Shown one piece after another: positions 28,140 through 37,886 of a stretch of 64,000 nucleotides of DNA. Origin of the DNA: CAVQZC01 sp963718315 (GTDB taxonomy: Bacteria; Actinomycetota; Thermoleophilia; Gaiellales; JAICJC01); NCBI GenBank assembly GCA_963718315.1, contig CAVQZC010000012.1, positions 496,001-560,000 of the forward strand. The letters are read 5' to 3'. The notes under the pieces were generated by a model. That model was not told the DNA's origin, made no database searches, and saw only the letters and a list, made by a program, of their open reading frames with translations. A program made the position numbers and the translations under genes. The number at the start of each line of letters is the position of its first letter. Position 1 is the stretch's first letter.

Positions 28140-29790
28140 GCGTCTCGGCGCTCAGCCGCTCGAACTGCGTGACGTCGAAGCGGGCCATGTACATCGCGGC
28201 GGCCGACTTGTAGTAGCCGGGGAACAGCCCGGCGTAGCGGCGTGCCAGCTCGTGGCCGGCGATCTCACCAAGATCCTCGACCAGGGCGTCGGAGAGGGCG
28301 TCGTCCCAGGTCCGGCAGGCGGCGATCACGTCGCGCTCCAGCTCGTCGACCGGGACGTCGGGAATCGCGCCACGGACGTGGATGGTGAAGTGGAAGCGCG
28401 CCGGATCGACCTCGCCGAACGACAGGTGGTAGTCGACCGACTCCCCGTCGAACCGCTCCTCGAACAGGTTCTGCAGCCGGATCCGAAGGTCGGTGGAGAC
28501 GCGGTCGCGCGGGAGGGCGACGGTCGCCGAAACGCTCCGGCCCTCGAGGTCGGGCCGCACGAACAGCCGCACCTGCGTGTGCTCCTCGAGGCCGAGCAGG
28601 GTGATGATCGTCGCACGCAGATCCTCGGCGGTGGCTGCGAACAGCTCGTCCTTGGGGAAGCTCTCGAAGATCGCGACGACGGCCTTGTAATCGTGCGACC
28701 CCGGGAACAGGTCCTCCTGCTCCATGATCTGCTCGAGCTTGCGGCGGACGAGCGGAATCGTCCGCGCCGGCTCCATGTACGCCTTGCTGGTGAAGAGGCC
28801 GACCATCCGCAGCTCGCCGGTGACGGTGCCGTCGGGGCCCACCTGCTTGACCCCGATGTAGTCCATCCGGACTCGGCGGTGGACGGTTGCCTCGCGGTTG
28901 GTCTTGGTGATCACCAGCAGCGGGCCGCCGAGCACCCGCTCGCGAAGGCCCGGGTCGAGCCCCGCGACCGGCACCGGCTGGGCGAACCCCGAACCGGTCT
29001 CCTCGGACAGGATCCCCAGGCCTGAGCCCGGTGCGACGCGCACCGTCTGCTCGCCCGCATGGCCGTCGATCAGGTACTCCCGGTAGCCCAGGAACACGAA
29101 GTTGTCGTCCGCCAGCCACTTCAGGAAGGCGACCGTCTCGGCGATCTCGTCGCGGCCGTACCGCGAGCCGGCAACCTGCGCGAACTCGACCATACGGTCG
29201 ATTCGGTCGGCCATCGTGTGGAAGTCGCGCACCGCCAGCCGCAGATCGCCCAGCACCCGCCGGACGTCGTCGGCGAGCGCCGCCAGCTGGGTGTCGCCCA
29301 GACGGCGGTCGACCTCGAAGTGCATGACCGACTCGCGGTGCAGGGCGCCGCGGGCCGCGGTGATGGCCGTTACGCGGCCCTCGCTGTCACGCTCGACGCC
29401 CAGCACCGGGTGCACCACCGCCCGCACCTGCAGGCCGTACCGGCGGAGCTCCTCGCTGACGGTGTCGATCAGGAACGGGGCGTCCTCCAGGTTGGCCTCG
29501 ACGACCGTGCCGGCGGCCTGCCACCCGTCCCGCTCGGGGTCCGGGTTGTAGGCGCGGACGGCAAGCTCGCCGGGGGGCCGGGCGTCCACGAATTCGAACA
29601 GGCCGCGGATCTGGGCGGCGAGCCGCTCGACGCTGGCGGCATCGCCCCGCTTGGCGTCAGCCCGGCGCGCGTAGGCACGCGCGAACGCGGCCAGCCGGGG
29701 ATCGGGGGCTGCGCCGGTGCTCGGGCCGTTCAGCACCGCGATCAGGTCGTCGGCGGGACGCGGACCGGGCGGCGCGGGTTCGCTGCTCAC
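28137..29790 (-). CDS. gdh: NAD-specific glutamate dehydrogenase, N-terminal segment (before frameshift)
   Basis: About 550 residues of the N-terminal region, with the ACT-like regulatory domains typical of the large GDHs (EDAPFLIDTVSEEL, RSVSATVALPRDRVST). It is in frame up to ARFDVTQFERLSAETP, after which an extra C puts it out of frame with the catalytic part. GTG 29790 is eight bases after TAGCAT, so it is leaderless-type. It is the first gene of the gdh-DUF255-rpiA operon and is divergent from phoU. Confidence 0.9.
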
Positions 29791-29798
29791 GAGCGCCC

Positions 29799-29804
29799 AT
29801 GCTA
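29799..29804 (-). promoter_or_regulatory. -10 hexamer of NAD-GDH operon
   Basis: TAGCAT on the minus strand, eight bases before GTG 29790. Confidence 0.5.
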
Positions 29805-29929
29805 TCTCAGCGGCCCAAGGTGGGGGTCACAGCGACCGCGCCGGGCCCTTGCGTGATCTGCCGGTTACATGAAGGTGAAGATATGGACAACGCCCCTGGA
29901 GCCCACACACCCGGAATCGAGGGACCCGC

Positions 29930-29935
29930 TACCGT
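29930..29935 (+). promoter_or_regulatory. -10 hexamer of phoU (leaderless)
   Basis: TACCGT, seven bases before GTG 29943. A TGAAGGTGAAG repeat lies 50-60 bp upstream (29869-29879). Confidence 0.4.
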
Positions 29936-29942
29936 AGGCATC

Positions 29943-30623
29943 GTGTCCGCGACCCGTTCAACCTTTCAGGCCGGCCTCGACGAGCTCGAGGCGCTGCTGC
30001 ACGAGCAGGGCGACGTCGTCCTCAAGATGCTCGGAGAGGCCGCTCACGCGCTGGCTGCGCAGGATCCGGGGCGGGCGAACAGGGTGCTCGGGCTCGATGA
30101 CCAGGCCGACGCGCTCTACCTGAAGATCGAGCAGAGCGTCGAGCAGCTGCTGGCCCGGCAGACGCCGGTCGCCGTCGATCTGCGGCTGGTGCTCGCCGTG
30201 CTGCACGACAACTTCCATCTCGAGCGGATGGGCGACCAGTGCGTGAACATCGCCAAGCTGACCAAGCTGATTGCCGGCCTCGACCTGAGCTGGGAGCTTC
30301 AGAACGACTTCGGCGAGATGGCCGAGCAGGCCGACAGGATGATCCGGGTCGCGCTCGAGTCCTTCGCGTCCCGCGATGCCGCCACCGCCGAGTCGCTGAC
30401 CGACCTCGACGAGGTGCTCGACAACCTGAACCGCGAGGTGGCGGCAGAGGTGCTGGCGCAGCGCGAGGGGGTCTCGTCGCGTGAGGCCGGGCTGAGGGCG
30501 ATCATGATCGCGCGGTGCTTCGAGCGGATCGGCGACAACGCCGTCGACATCGGCGAGCAGACGGTGTACCTGGTGACCGGCGAGTTCCGCGAGTTCACCG
30601 ACGCCTCGCACCCCACCGGCTGA
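29943..30623 (+). CDS. phoU: phosphate-signalling protein PhoU
   Basis: 226 residues with two three-helix PhoU repeats: RSTFQAGLDELEALL, DNFHLERMGDQCVNIAKL and the matching second half ARCFERIGDNAVDIGEQTVYLVTGE. The metal-binding E/D-rich signatures are intact. It dampens PhoR/Pst phosphate signalling. GTG 29943 fits the leaderless pattern; an upstream ATG 29883 preceded by GAAGGTGAAG would add 20 residues. No pst genes are adjacent. It converges on pgl. Confidence 0.92.
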   Translation: MSATRSTFQAGLDELEALLHEQGDVVLKMLGEAAHALAAQDPGRANRVLGLDDQADALYLKIEQSVEQLLARQTPVAVDLRLVLAVLHDNFHLERMGDQCVNIAKLTKLIAGLDLSWELQNDFGEMAEQADRMIRVALESFASRDAATAESLTDLDEVLDNLNREVAAEVLAQREGVSSREAGLRAIMIARCFERIGDNAVDIGEQTVYLVTGEFREFTDASHPTG

Positions 30624-30630
30624 CGGCGCT

Positions 30631-31293
30631 CTAACGTCCCTCGACCGCGGCCCGGTCGACCAGCCAGTCGGCATCCGGCAGCAGCCCCGCCGGCAGCGGC
30701 TCGCCGCCGCGGACGCGGGTCAGCGCATCGTGCTTGCCCACCCCACTGACCAGGAAGAACGTCCTGCGAGCAGCCCGCAGCGCCGGCAGGGTCAGCGTCA
30801 GCCGGGCCGTCCCTCCGACCACGTCCGGCGGCTCGATCACCCACCGCTCCTCCTCGCGCAGCGAGATCGAGCCGGGGAAGAGTGAGGCGGTGTGGCCGTC
30901 GTCGCCCATGCCCAGCAGGAGCACGTCGAAGTCGCACCGCTCGCCGAAGAAGGCCCGCAGCAGGCCCTCGTACTGGTCGGCGTCGGTCAGCGGGTGGATC
31001 TGGCCATGCGGGATGGGAACGCGATCGAGCAGATCCCACCGCGCATTCGCGTAGTTGCTGCGCTCGTCATCCAGCGGCACCCGCCGCTCATCGCCGAAGA
31101 AGACGTGCCAGCGTGACCAGTGCAGCCGTGACGCGAACTCATCCGAGGCCAGGATTCCGTACAAGGTCTTGGGGGTCGAGCCCCCCGAGAGGCAGATCGC
31201 AAACCGCTCGCCCGCCTCGGCGTCGGCAGCCGCGATCCGGTCTGCCGCCTCCCGGGCGACCGCCTCCCCGTCGGGCAGCTCGTGCAGCCTCAT
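30631..31293 (-). CDS. pgl: 6-phosphogluconolactonase
   Basis: 220 residues of the DevB/SOL type: CLSGGSTPKTLYGIL, WHVFFGDERRVP, and MGDDGHTASLFPG carrying the catalytic His. It hydrolyses 6-phosphogluconolactone, the second oxidative pentose phosphate step. It is the last gene of tkt-tal-zwf-opcA-pgl, coupled to opcA by ATGA. Confidence 0.97.
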   Translation of the reverse strand: MRLHELPDGEAVAREAADRIAAADAEAGERFAICLSGGSTPKTLYGILASDEFASRLHWSRWHVFFGDERRVPLDDERSNYANARWDLLDRVPIPHGQIHPLTDADQYEGLLRAFFGERCDFDVLLLGMGDDGHTASLFPGSISLREEERWVIEPPDVVGGTARLTLTLPALRAARRTFFLVSGVGKHDALTRVRGGEPLPAGLLPDADWLVDRAAVEGR

Positions 31294-32213
31294 GGCTCTT
31301 CGTGCGCGGCGGCCAGGGCCTGCTCGTAGACGTGGTCGACGCCCATCCGGTAGATCTCGCCGCCGATGAGCCCTGCGATCTGGTCGTGCCTGAGCACGAC
31401 CGGATGAGCAGGCAGCCCCGGCCCCTCGGCGGTGCCCACCGAAAGCCGGCCGTCGCGCTCGACGGTGAAGCACCCTGAGCTGCCACAGTTGAGGCTGACC
31501 CGGTGAAGCACCGACCGGTCGGTGTGGTCGAGGCCCACCTGGCGATGGAGCCGCGAGCGCAGCCACCCGGCGATCAGGCTCGCCTGGGCCTTCGGCCCGG
31601 CCACCTCCACCCCGACCAGGTGGCCGAGGGCCTCGAGCGGTCCGGCCGTGTCGAACATTCCGGCCACGGCCTCCCGCCACGGCTCCGTCCGGCCCCAGGC
31701 CAGGTCGGAGAGCGCCCGCGGCAGCAGCGTGATCTTCTCGACCGCGTCGACGCCGGCGTGATCGCTGTCGACGATCAGGCGGTCGCTGAGCTCGACCAGC
31801 TCGACCAGCACCTGGTCGTCCATGTCGACCGCGCCCTGCCACCAGAGGAACACGGGCAGGTCGGAGAGCAGCAGCGGAACGACCGCGCTGGGAAGGGCGT
31901 TGCGCGAGGCGGAGATCACCACCTGCTCGGAGCAGACCTCGCTGTCTGCCGCCGCCCAGCACGAGCTGGACACCGCCACCTTGGGATGCCCCTCGCCCGG
32001 CAGCAGCACGATCGCCCGCAGCGGCCGGCTGCCGCCGATCCTGGCGATCGCGTCCTGGGCGCGCTCGACGTGAGCCTGCGCTTCGCAGAACCCCACCAGG
32101 TTGAGCGTCGTCGCCCGGACGCTGCCGCGGTGGTCACCGCCGCGGAGCTCGGCCAGGGCGGGCTCGACGCGATCGAGATCGGACACCTCGGTCATGCCGA
32201 GCTCCGAGATCAC
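31290..32213 (-). CDS. opcA: glucose-6-phosphate dehydrogenase assembly protein OpcA
   Basis: 307 residues, found with zwf in actinobacteria and cyanobacteria. Conserved blocks are RATTLNLVGFCE, CSEQVVISA, LLLSDLPVFLWW and HRVSLNCGSSG. OpcA is an allosteric or assembly factor of G6PDH. GTG 32213 overlaps the zwf TGA as GTGA; a later ATG at 32195 is possible. Confidence 0.95.
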   Translation of the reverse strand: MISELGMTEVSDLDRVEPALAELRGGDHRGSVRATTLNLVGFCEAQAHVERAQDAIARIGGSRPLRAIVLLPGEGHPKVAVSSSCWAAADSEVCSEQVVISASRNALPSAVVPLLLSDLPVFLWWQGAVDMDDQVLVELVELSDRLIVDSDHAGVDAVEKITLLPRALSDLAWGRTEPWREAVAGMFDTAGPLEALGHLVGVEVAGPKAQASLIAGWLRSRLHRQVGLDHTDRSVLHRVSLNCGSSGCFTVERDGRLSVGTAEGPGLPAHPVVLRHDQIAGLIGGEIYRMGVDHVYEQALAAAHEEP

Positions 32214-33727
32214 GGCCGCCGCCACCTGCGTCCGTCGCGGTTGATCAGCTCGTGGGCCATCTCGGGGCCCCACGACCCGGCCTCGTAGACCTGTGGCGTC
32301 CCCGTCCGCCACTGCTCGATCAGCGGATCGCAGATCTCCCACGAGCGCTCGACCCCGTCCTGCCGGGTGAACAGCGTCCCGTCACCGCGGATCGCGTCCA
32401 GGATCAGCGTTTCGTACGCCTCCGGAACGTCGGACAGGAACGCACTTCCGTACAGGAAGTCCATGTTCACGGAGCGGATCGTCAGCGTGGGCGCCGGAGC
32501 CTTGGCCCCGAACCGCAGCGAGATGCCCTCGTTGGGCTGGATCCGCAGCACCAGCGAGTTCGCCTCCAGGTGCTCCGCGGCATCGCGGTGGAATGGGAGG
32601 TGAGGCGGCCGCCGGAACTGCACCGCCACCTCCGTCACCCGCTTCGCCAGCCGCTTGCCGGCCCGGATGTAGAACGGAGTGCCCGCCCACCGCCAGTTGT
32701 CGATCTCGAGCCGGGCCGCCGCGAAGGTGGCCGTGTTGCTGTCAGCCGGCACCTGGGGCTCCGAGGTGTACGCGGGGACCTCGTCGCCGGCCACATAGCC
32801 CGCGCCGTACTGGCCGCGGACGGCGTCCTCGAACCGCATCGGGCGCATGGCCCGCAGCAGCTTCGTCTTCTCGTCGCGAATCGGGTCGGCGTCGAACGAC
32901 GAAGGCGGCTCCATCGCCACCAGGGCAAGCACCTGCAGCAGATGGTTCTGGACGATGTCGCGGACGACTCCGGTCTCCTCGTAGAACTTCGCCCGGTGCT
33001 CGACGCCGATCGACTCGGCGACGGTGATCTGCACGTGGTCGACGAACCGGTTGTTCCAGATCGGCTCGAAGATCGTGTTGGCAAACCGGAACGCGAAGAT
33101 GTTCTGCACCGTCTCCTTGCCCAGGTAGTGGTCGATACGGAAGATCTGCCGCTCCTGGAATGGCAGGTGGACGATCTCGGCCAGCTCGCGCGCGGATTTG
33201 AGGTCGTGGCCGAACGGCTTCTCGATCACCACCCTGACGAAGCCCGGCGGGTTGTTCAGGTTGGCGGCGCCCATCCGCCGCACGATCACCGGAAAGAAGC
33301 TGGACGGCGTCGACAGGTAGAACACCCGGTTGCCCTCGGTGCCCTGCTCGTCGTCCACCCGGGTGAGCGTGTCGCCGAGGGCGTGGAAGTCGTCGTCATC
33401 ATCGAACCCCCCGGAGTGGTAGTGCAGCCGGGAGGCGAACGCCGGCCAGAAGTGCTCGTCCATCGGCGTTCGCGAGTGGGTCTCGATCGCCGCCTTGGCA
33501 AAGCGGCGAAAACCGTCGTCGTCCATGTCCGTGCGGGCGTAGCCAACCAGGGCAAAGCGGGGCGGCAGCAGCCCCCGCACGCCGAGGTTGTAGATCGCCG
33601 GCAGCAGCTTGCGCTGCGACAGGTCGCCGGTCGCGCCGAAGATGGTGAACGCGCACGGCTGGGTGGCTCCGCCCTGGCGGAGCCCTGTTCGCAGCGGGTT
33701 TTCGAGGACCGCCGCCTCAGGCGGCAC
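32210..33727 (-). CDS. zwf: glucose-6-phosphate 1-dehydrogenase
   Basis: 505 residues. The cofactor motif is TIFGATGDLSQRKLLPAI, the active-site block RIDHYLGKETVQN, and EKPFG precedes it. It is the entry step of the oxidative pentose phosphate pathway. The GTG start lies 11 bp inside the transaldolase 3' end, and the stop is coupled to opcA. Confidence 0.97.
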   Translation of the reverse strand: MPPEAAVLENPLRTGLRQGGATQPCAFTIFGATGDLSQRKLLPAIYNLGVRGLLPPRFALVGYARTDMDDDGFRRFAKAAIETHSRTPMDEHFWPAFASRLHYHSGGFDDDDDFHALGDTLTRVDDEQGTEGNRVFYLSTPSSFFPVIVRRMGAANLNNPPGFVRVVIEKPFGHDLKSARELAEIVHLPFQERQIFRIDHYLGKETVQNIFAFRFANTIFEPIWNNRFVDHVQITVAESIGVEHRAKFYEETGVVRDIVQNHLLQVLALVAMEPPSSFDADPIRDEKTKLLRAMRPMRFEDAVRGQYGAGYVAGDEVPAYTSEPQVPADSNTATFAAARLEIDNWRWAGTPFYIRAGKRLAKRVTEVAVQFRRPPHLPFHRDAAEHLEANSLVLRIQPNEGISLRFGAKAPAPTLTIRSVNMDFLYGSAFLSDVPEAYETLILDAIRGDGTLFTRQDGVERSWEICDPLIEQWRTGTPQVYEAGSWGPEMAHELINRDGRRWRRP

Positions 33728-34817
33728 CGCGGGCCCCGATCTGGTCGATCCGGCCCTGGATCGTCTGCACCAGTGAGTTGAACGAATCGCTGAACGACGA
33801 CACGCCGTCGCGCTCCAGCTTGGCGGTCACCTGGTCGATCGAGATGCCGGCCTCGGCGACGTCGTCGAGCACCTTCCTGGCGTCATCCAGGTTCTCGTCG
33901 ACCGTGCGTCGCACGGTGCCGTGATCGGAGAACGCCGCAATCGTGCCCTCGGGCATGGTGTTGACGCAGTCCGGTCCGATCAGGGAGTCCACGTAGAGCA
34001 CGTCGGAGTACGCCGGGTTCTTGGTCCCGGTCGAGGCCCACAACGGGCGCTGAACCCGCGCGCCGCGAGCTGACAACGCCGACCAGCGATCGGTGCCGGT
34101 GATGCCCAGGTAGCGCTGGTAGGCGAGCTTGGCGTTGGCAACCGCAGCCCGGCCGCGCAGCGGCGAGTCGTCCGGCAGCTGCGCGTCGATGGCGGTGTCG
34201 ACGCGGGAAACGAAGAAGCTCGCAACCGAGTGGACGTCGTCGATCGGCAGCCCCTGCTCCACCCGCCGCTCGAGCCCGCGGATGAACGCCCAGTGCACCT
34301 CGTCGTGGCGCTCGAGCGAGAACAGCAGCGTGACGTTGACGTTGATCCCGGCGGCGATCGACTCCTCGATGGCCGGGATGCCCTCGGCCGTCCCCGGGAT
34401 CTTGATGAACAGGTTCGGCCGGTCGATCCGCTTCCAGAACCGCGGCGCCGCCGCCACGGACGCGGCCGTGTCGTTCGCCATGTTCGGAGGCAGCTCGAAC
34501 GAGACGAAGCCGTCCACGTGGCCGGTGTCGTCGTAGACCGAGCGGATCTGGTCGCAGGCCTCCTGCACGTCCGCGATCGCCAGCTCGAAGAACACCTCCT
34601 CGGCCGAACGGGCCGCCCGGGCCGACTGTGCGATGGCCTCGTCGTAGTCGTCGCTGTCGGCGATCGCCTTCTGGAAGATGGTCGGGTTGGAGGTCACGCC
34701 AAGGATGCCGTCCTCCACCATCCGGGCAAACTCGCCGGAGCGGAGCCAGCCGCGGCGGATGTTGTCGAGCCAGGGACTGGTGCCCTCGGCTGCCAGCGCC
34801 TTCAATCGGTCAGACAT
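33717..34817 (-). CDS. tal: transaldolase
   Basis: 366 residues, the long actinobacterial TalB-like form. GVTSNPTIFQKAI opens the barrel; the Schiff-base lysine is in NLFIKIPGT; STGTKNPAYSD is at the C-terminal side. It transfers a dihydroxyacetone unit between sugar phosphates. A strong SD (GAGGAGGG) precedes the ATG, which lies 12 bp after the tkt stop. It is the second gene of the operon. Confidence 0.97.
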   Translation of the reverse strand: MSDRLKALAAEGTSPWLDNIRRGWLRSGEFARMVEDGILGVTSNPTIFQKAIADSDDYDEAIAQSARAARSAEEVFFELAIADVQEACDQIRSVYDDTGHVDGFVSFELPPNMANDTAASVAAAPRFWKRIDRPNLFIKIPGTAEGIPAIEESIAAGINVNVTLLFSLERHDEVHWAFIRGLERRVEQGLPIDDVHSVASFFVSRVDTAIDAQLPDDSPLRGRAAVANAKLAYQRYLGITGTDRWSALSARGARVQRPLWASTGTKNPAYSDVLYVDSLIGPDCVNTMPEGTIAAFSDHGTVRRTVDENLDDARKVLDDVAEAGISIDQVTAKLERDGVSSFSDSFNSLVQTIQGRIDQIGARGAA

Positions 34818-34829
34818 TGCGGACCCTCC

Positions 34830-36806
34830 TCAGACGGGGTCGGTATGCGTATCGAGAACGCGCTGCGCCGCCTCGGCGACGTGCTGCGCGGTGAATCCGA
34901 GGTTGTCGAGCACGGTCTGCCCGGGAGCCGACGCGCCGAAACGGTCGAGGGCGATGATTGCCCCTCGGGTGCCCGCGTAACGCTCCCAGCCCACTGGCGA
35001 CCCGGCCTCGACGGCCACACGAGCCTCGACGGACGGTGGCAGCACCTCGTCGCGGTAGCCCTGGGGCTGCTCCTCGAACAGCTCCCACGAGGGCAGCGAG
35101 ACCACTCGGCTGCGGACACCGCGGTCGTGCAGCAGCGCCCGGGCCGCGACCGCGACGTGCACCTCGGAACCGGTGCCGATCAGCAGCACCTGGGGATCGT
35201 CCTCGCCCTCCAGGACATAGCCGCCGCGGGCCGCGAGCTCGGCGGGGCGCTCGGCGTCGAGCACCGGCAGTGCCTGCCGGCTGAGCACCAGGGCGGTCGG
35301 GTTCCGGCGCTCCAGCGCGATCCGCCAGCCGACCGCGGTCTCGTTGGCGTCCGCCGGGCGGAACACGGTCATGTTCGGCGTCGCCCGCAGCGTCGCCAGC
35401 TGTTCGATCGGCTGGTGGGTCGGGCCGTCCTCGCCGAGCCCGACCGAGTCGTGCGTATAGACCCAGATGGAGGGGATGTTCATCAGCGCCGACAGCCGCA
35501 CCGCGGGCTTCATGTAGTCCATGAAGTTGAAGAACGTCCCTCCGTACGCGCGCAGGTGCGAGACCGTGAGCCCGTTCACCAGTGCCCCCATCCCGTGCTC
35601 GCGGACGCCGAAGTGCAGGTAGCGGCCTTCCCTGGTGCCGGGCTGGAAGTCGACCGCATCCGGCGGCCTGGTGTTGTTCGACGGTGTCAGGTCGGCCGAT
35701 CCTCCGACCAGCTCGGGCACCTGCGGGGCGAGGGCGGCCAGCACCTTGCCCGACGCGGCGCGGGTGGCCATCGGGCCATCCCCGGACGCAAATGCCGGGT
35801 AGGAGAGTCGCTCGGGAAGGCTGCCGGCAAAGATCCTCCGCAGCTCGTCGGCCCGAGGATGGTCGGCGAGCTCCCGCTCCCACGACTCCTGCTCGGAGGC
35901 CCCGCGGGCGAGCGCCTCGCGGTAGCGCGCCAGCGCCGCGTCGGGAATCACGAAGAACTGACCTGGGTCGAAGCCCAGGGTGCGCTTGGTCTCGGCCTGC
36001 TGCTCGGGCCCGCGGGCATCCGAGTGGGCCCGCGACGTTCCGGCGTCCCGGCTGCCGAAGCCGATGATCGTCTTGATGTCGACCAGGGACGGCTGGTCGC
36101 GGACCTCGATCGCCTCCTGCAGCGCCGCGTCGATCGCCGCCAGGTCGTTCCCGTCGGTGACCGTTGTGGTGTGCCACCCCAGCGCGGCGAAGCGGGCCGC
36201 CCGCTGCTCGGTGAACGCCAGCGAGGTGTCGCCGTCGATCGAAACATGGTTGTCGTCGTAGAGAAACACCAGGTTGTCGAGCGCCAGATGGCCGGCCAGC
36301 GAGGCGGCCTCGCCGCAGACGCCCTCCATCAGATCGCCGTCCGAGACGATCGCGAACACCCGGAACCCGGCAACCGCCCCGTATTCGGCCTCCAGGTGCT
36401 TGCCGGCGATGGCCATGCCGATCGCGTTGCCCGCCCCCTGACCGAGAGGCCCGGTGGTGGTCTCGACGCCCGGTGTGTGCCCGTACTCCGGATGCCCCGG
36501 AGTCATGCTCCCCCACTGCCGAAACCGCTTCAGCTCCTCGAGCGGGAGGTCGTACCCGGTCAGGTGCAGCAGCGAGTACAGCAGCATGCATCCGTGGCCG
36601 GCCGAGAGCACAAACCGGTCGCGACCCGGCCAGGACGGGTCGGCCGGGTTGTAGCGGAGATGCCTGGTCCACAGCACGTGGGCCATCGGCGCACATCCCA
36701 GCGGGAGGCCGGGATGTCCCGACTTCGCCTGCTCCACGGCGTCGACCGCGAGTGTGCGTACGGTATTGACGGCGAGCTGGTCGATGTCGTCGAACGGCTG
36801 GGCCAC
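34830..36806 (-). CDS. tkt: transketolase
   Basis: 658 residues. The N-terminal half has the GHPGLPLG and TPGHPEYG blocks and the thiamine diphosphate motif GDGDLMEGV with the NxxxxD extension. The pyrimidine domain has VRLSALMNIPSIWVYTHDS, and the C-terminal domain follows. GTG 36806 is chosen because AGAGGAG sits five bases upstream. It heads the pentose phosphate operon. The intergenic region shared with the ROK gene holds a TATCGT hexamer on the minus strand (36841-36846). Confidence 0.96.
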   Translation of the reverse strand: MAQPFDDIDQLAVNTVRTLAVDAVEQAKSGHPGLPLGCAPMAHVLWTRHLRYNPADPSWPGRDRFVLSAGHGCMLLYSLLHLTGYDLPLEELKRFRQWGSMTPGHPEYGHTPGVETTTGPLGQGAGNAIGMAIAGKHLEAEYGAVAGFRVFAIVSDGDLMEGVCGEAASLAGHLALDNLVFLYDDNHVSIDGDTSLAFTEQRAARFAALGWHTTTVTDGNDLAAIDAALQEAIEVRDQPSLVDIKTIIGFGSRDAGTSRAHSDARGPEQQAETKRTLGFDPGQFFVIPDAALARYREALARGASEQESWERELADHPRADELRRIFAGSLPERLSYPAFASGDGPMATRAASGKVLAALAPQVPELVGGSADLTPSNNTRPPDAVDFQPGTREGRYLHFGVREHGMGALVNGLTVSHLRAYGGTFFNFMDYMKPAVRLSALMNIPSIWVYTHDSVGLGEDGPTHQPIEQLATLRATPNMTVFRPADANETAVGWRIALERRNPTALVLSRQALPVLDAERPAELAARGGYVLEGEDDPQVLLIGTGSEVHVAVAARALLHDRGVRSRVVSLPSWELFEEQPQGYRDEVLPPSVEARVAVEAGSPVGWERYAGTRGAIIALDRFGASAPGQTVLDNLGFTAQHVAEAAQRVLDTHTDPV

Positions 36807-36914
36807 GGACACTCCTCTGGACTTTTCCTCGATACGGGCGGACGATAACACCCGCTTTCCCGGGCGCTCGGTTCCCGGCGCCCCCCTGTCGCCAACCGGA
36901 GGTCTCGCTTACCC

Positions 36915-37886
36915 ATGAGCACGAGCAGGTACCGCGCAGGAGCCGACCTCGGCGGCACCAAGATCCAGACCGTTGTCGTAGACAGCAACGACCACGTGCT
37001 GGGCCAGGCCCGGGTGCCGACCCCCAAGGGCGACGGCCCCCCCGGCGTGATTGCCGCCATCATCGGCGCGGTGCGCAGCGCGGCCGAGGATGCCGGCATC
37101 GAGCCCGCGGCGCTCTCGGGGATCGGTCTCGGCTCTCCCGGGGCAGTCGACGACGACAACGGCACCGTCTCGCGCGCCTTCAACGTCGTCTCGGACTGGA
37201 CGGACGACGTGCCTGTCGCCAAGCAGCTCGGCGAAGCGCTGGGGGCCCCCGTCCATATTGGCAACGACGTTCGCGTCGGCACGGCCGCGGAGATGGCGTT
37301 CGGCGCAGGACAGCCGTACAGCTCGCTGATTGGCGTGTTCTGGGGCACGGGCGTCGGTGGCGGGGTGGTGCTGGACAAGAAGATCTGGACCGGACGGGGG
37401 GCCGCCGGCGAGATCGGGCACACCGTTGTCCGCATGGGCGGCGCCCGCTGCACGTGTGGGCGCAAGGGCTGTCTGGAGGCTTATGCGGGACGGATGGCGA
37501 TGGAGGTGGAGGCCCGCCGGCGGGTCAAGGACGGGCAGCGGACGAGGCTGTTCGACCTGATGGAGCGGCAGGGCCGCGACCGCCTGACCAGCGGTGTCTG
37601 GGACCGCGCTTTGGAGCATCACGACCGGATGGCGGAAGAGCTGATCGACCGGGCGCTGGACGCGCTCGGAACCGGCATCGCATCGGTCATCAACCTGCTC
37701 GACCTGGAGGCGGTCGTGATCGGCGGTGGGCTCGGAACCAGGCTCGGTCAGCCGTACGCCGACCGGATTGCAGAGCGTATGCTTCCCCATCTGTTCGTGC
37801 CCGAGCGGCCACCCGCCGTGCACGTCGCAATGCTGGGAGATCTGGGGGGCGCGATCGGCGCCGCCCTACTCGTGAAGGAGACCTGA
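36915..37886 (+). CDS. ROK family sugar kinase (glucokinase-like)
   Basis: 323 residues. ATP motif GADLGGTKIQ, catalytic IGNDVRVGTAAEMAFGAG, EIGHT, and the zinc motif CTCGRKGCLEAYAG. It phosphorylates glucose or another hexose or hexosamine; the zinc ROK group includes actinobacterial glucokinases. CCGGAGG lies before the ATG. The TGA overlaps the ATG of the DUF2090 gene by one base. It is divergent from tkt, so its product could feed the pentose phosphate operon. Confidence 0.92.
   Translation: MSTSRYRAGADLGGTKIQTVVVDSNDHVLGQARVPTPKGDGPPGVIAAIIGAVRSAAEDAGIEPAALSGIGLGSPGAVDDDNGTVSRAFNVVSDWTDDVPVAKQLGEALGAPVHIGNDVRVGTAAEMAFGAGQPYSSLIGVFWGTGVGGGVVLDKKIWTGRGAAGEIGHTVVRMGGARCTCGRKGCLEAYAGRMAMEVEARRRVKDGQRTRLFDLMERQGRDRLTSGVWDRALEHHDRMAEELIDRALDALGTGIASVINLLDLEAVVIGGGLGTRLGQPYADRIAERMLPHLFVPERPPAVHVAMLGDLGGAIGAALLVKET

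Noticed and set aside
25011..28172. 1053-codon open frame on the plus strand
   Set aside because: It lies wholly antisense to the conserved NAD-glutamate dehydrogenase and has the His/Val/Arg-rich composition of a codon-position shadow.
37454..37885. N-terminal extension of the DUF2090 frame into the ROK gene
   Set aside because: The extension has no similarity to DUF2090 and overlaps conserved ROK motifs; ATG 37886 gives the family length.
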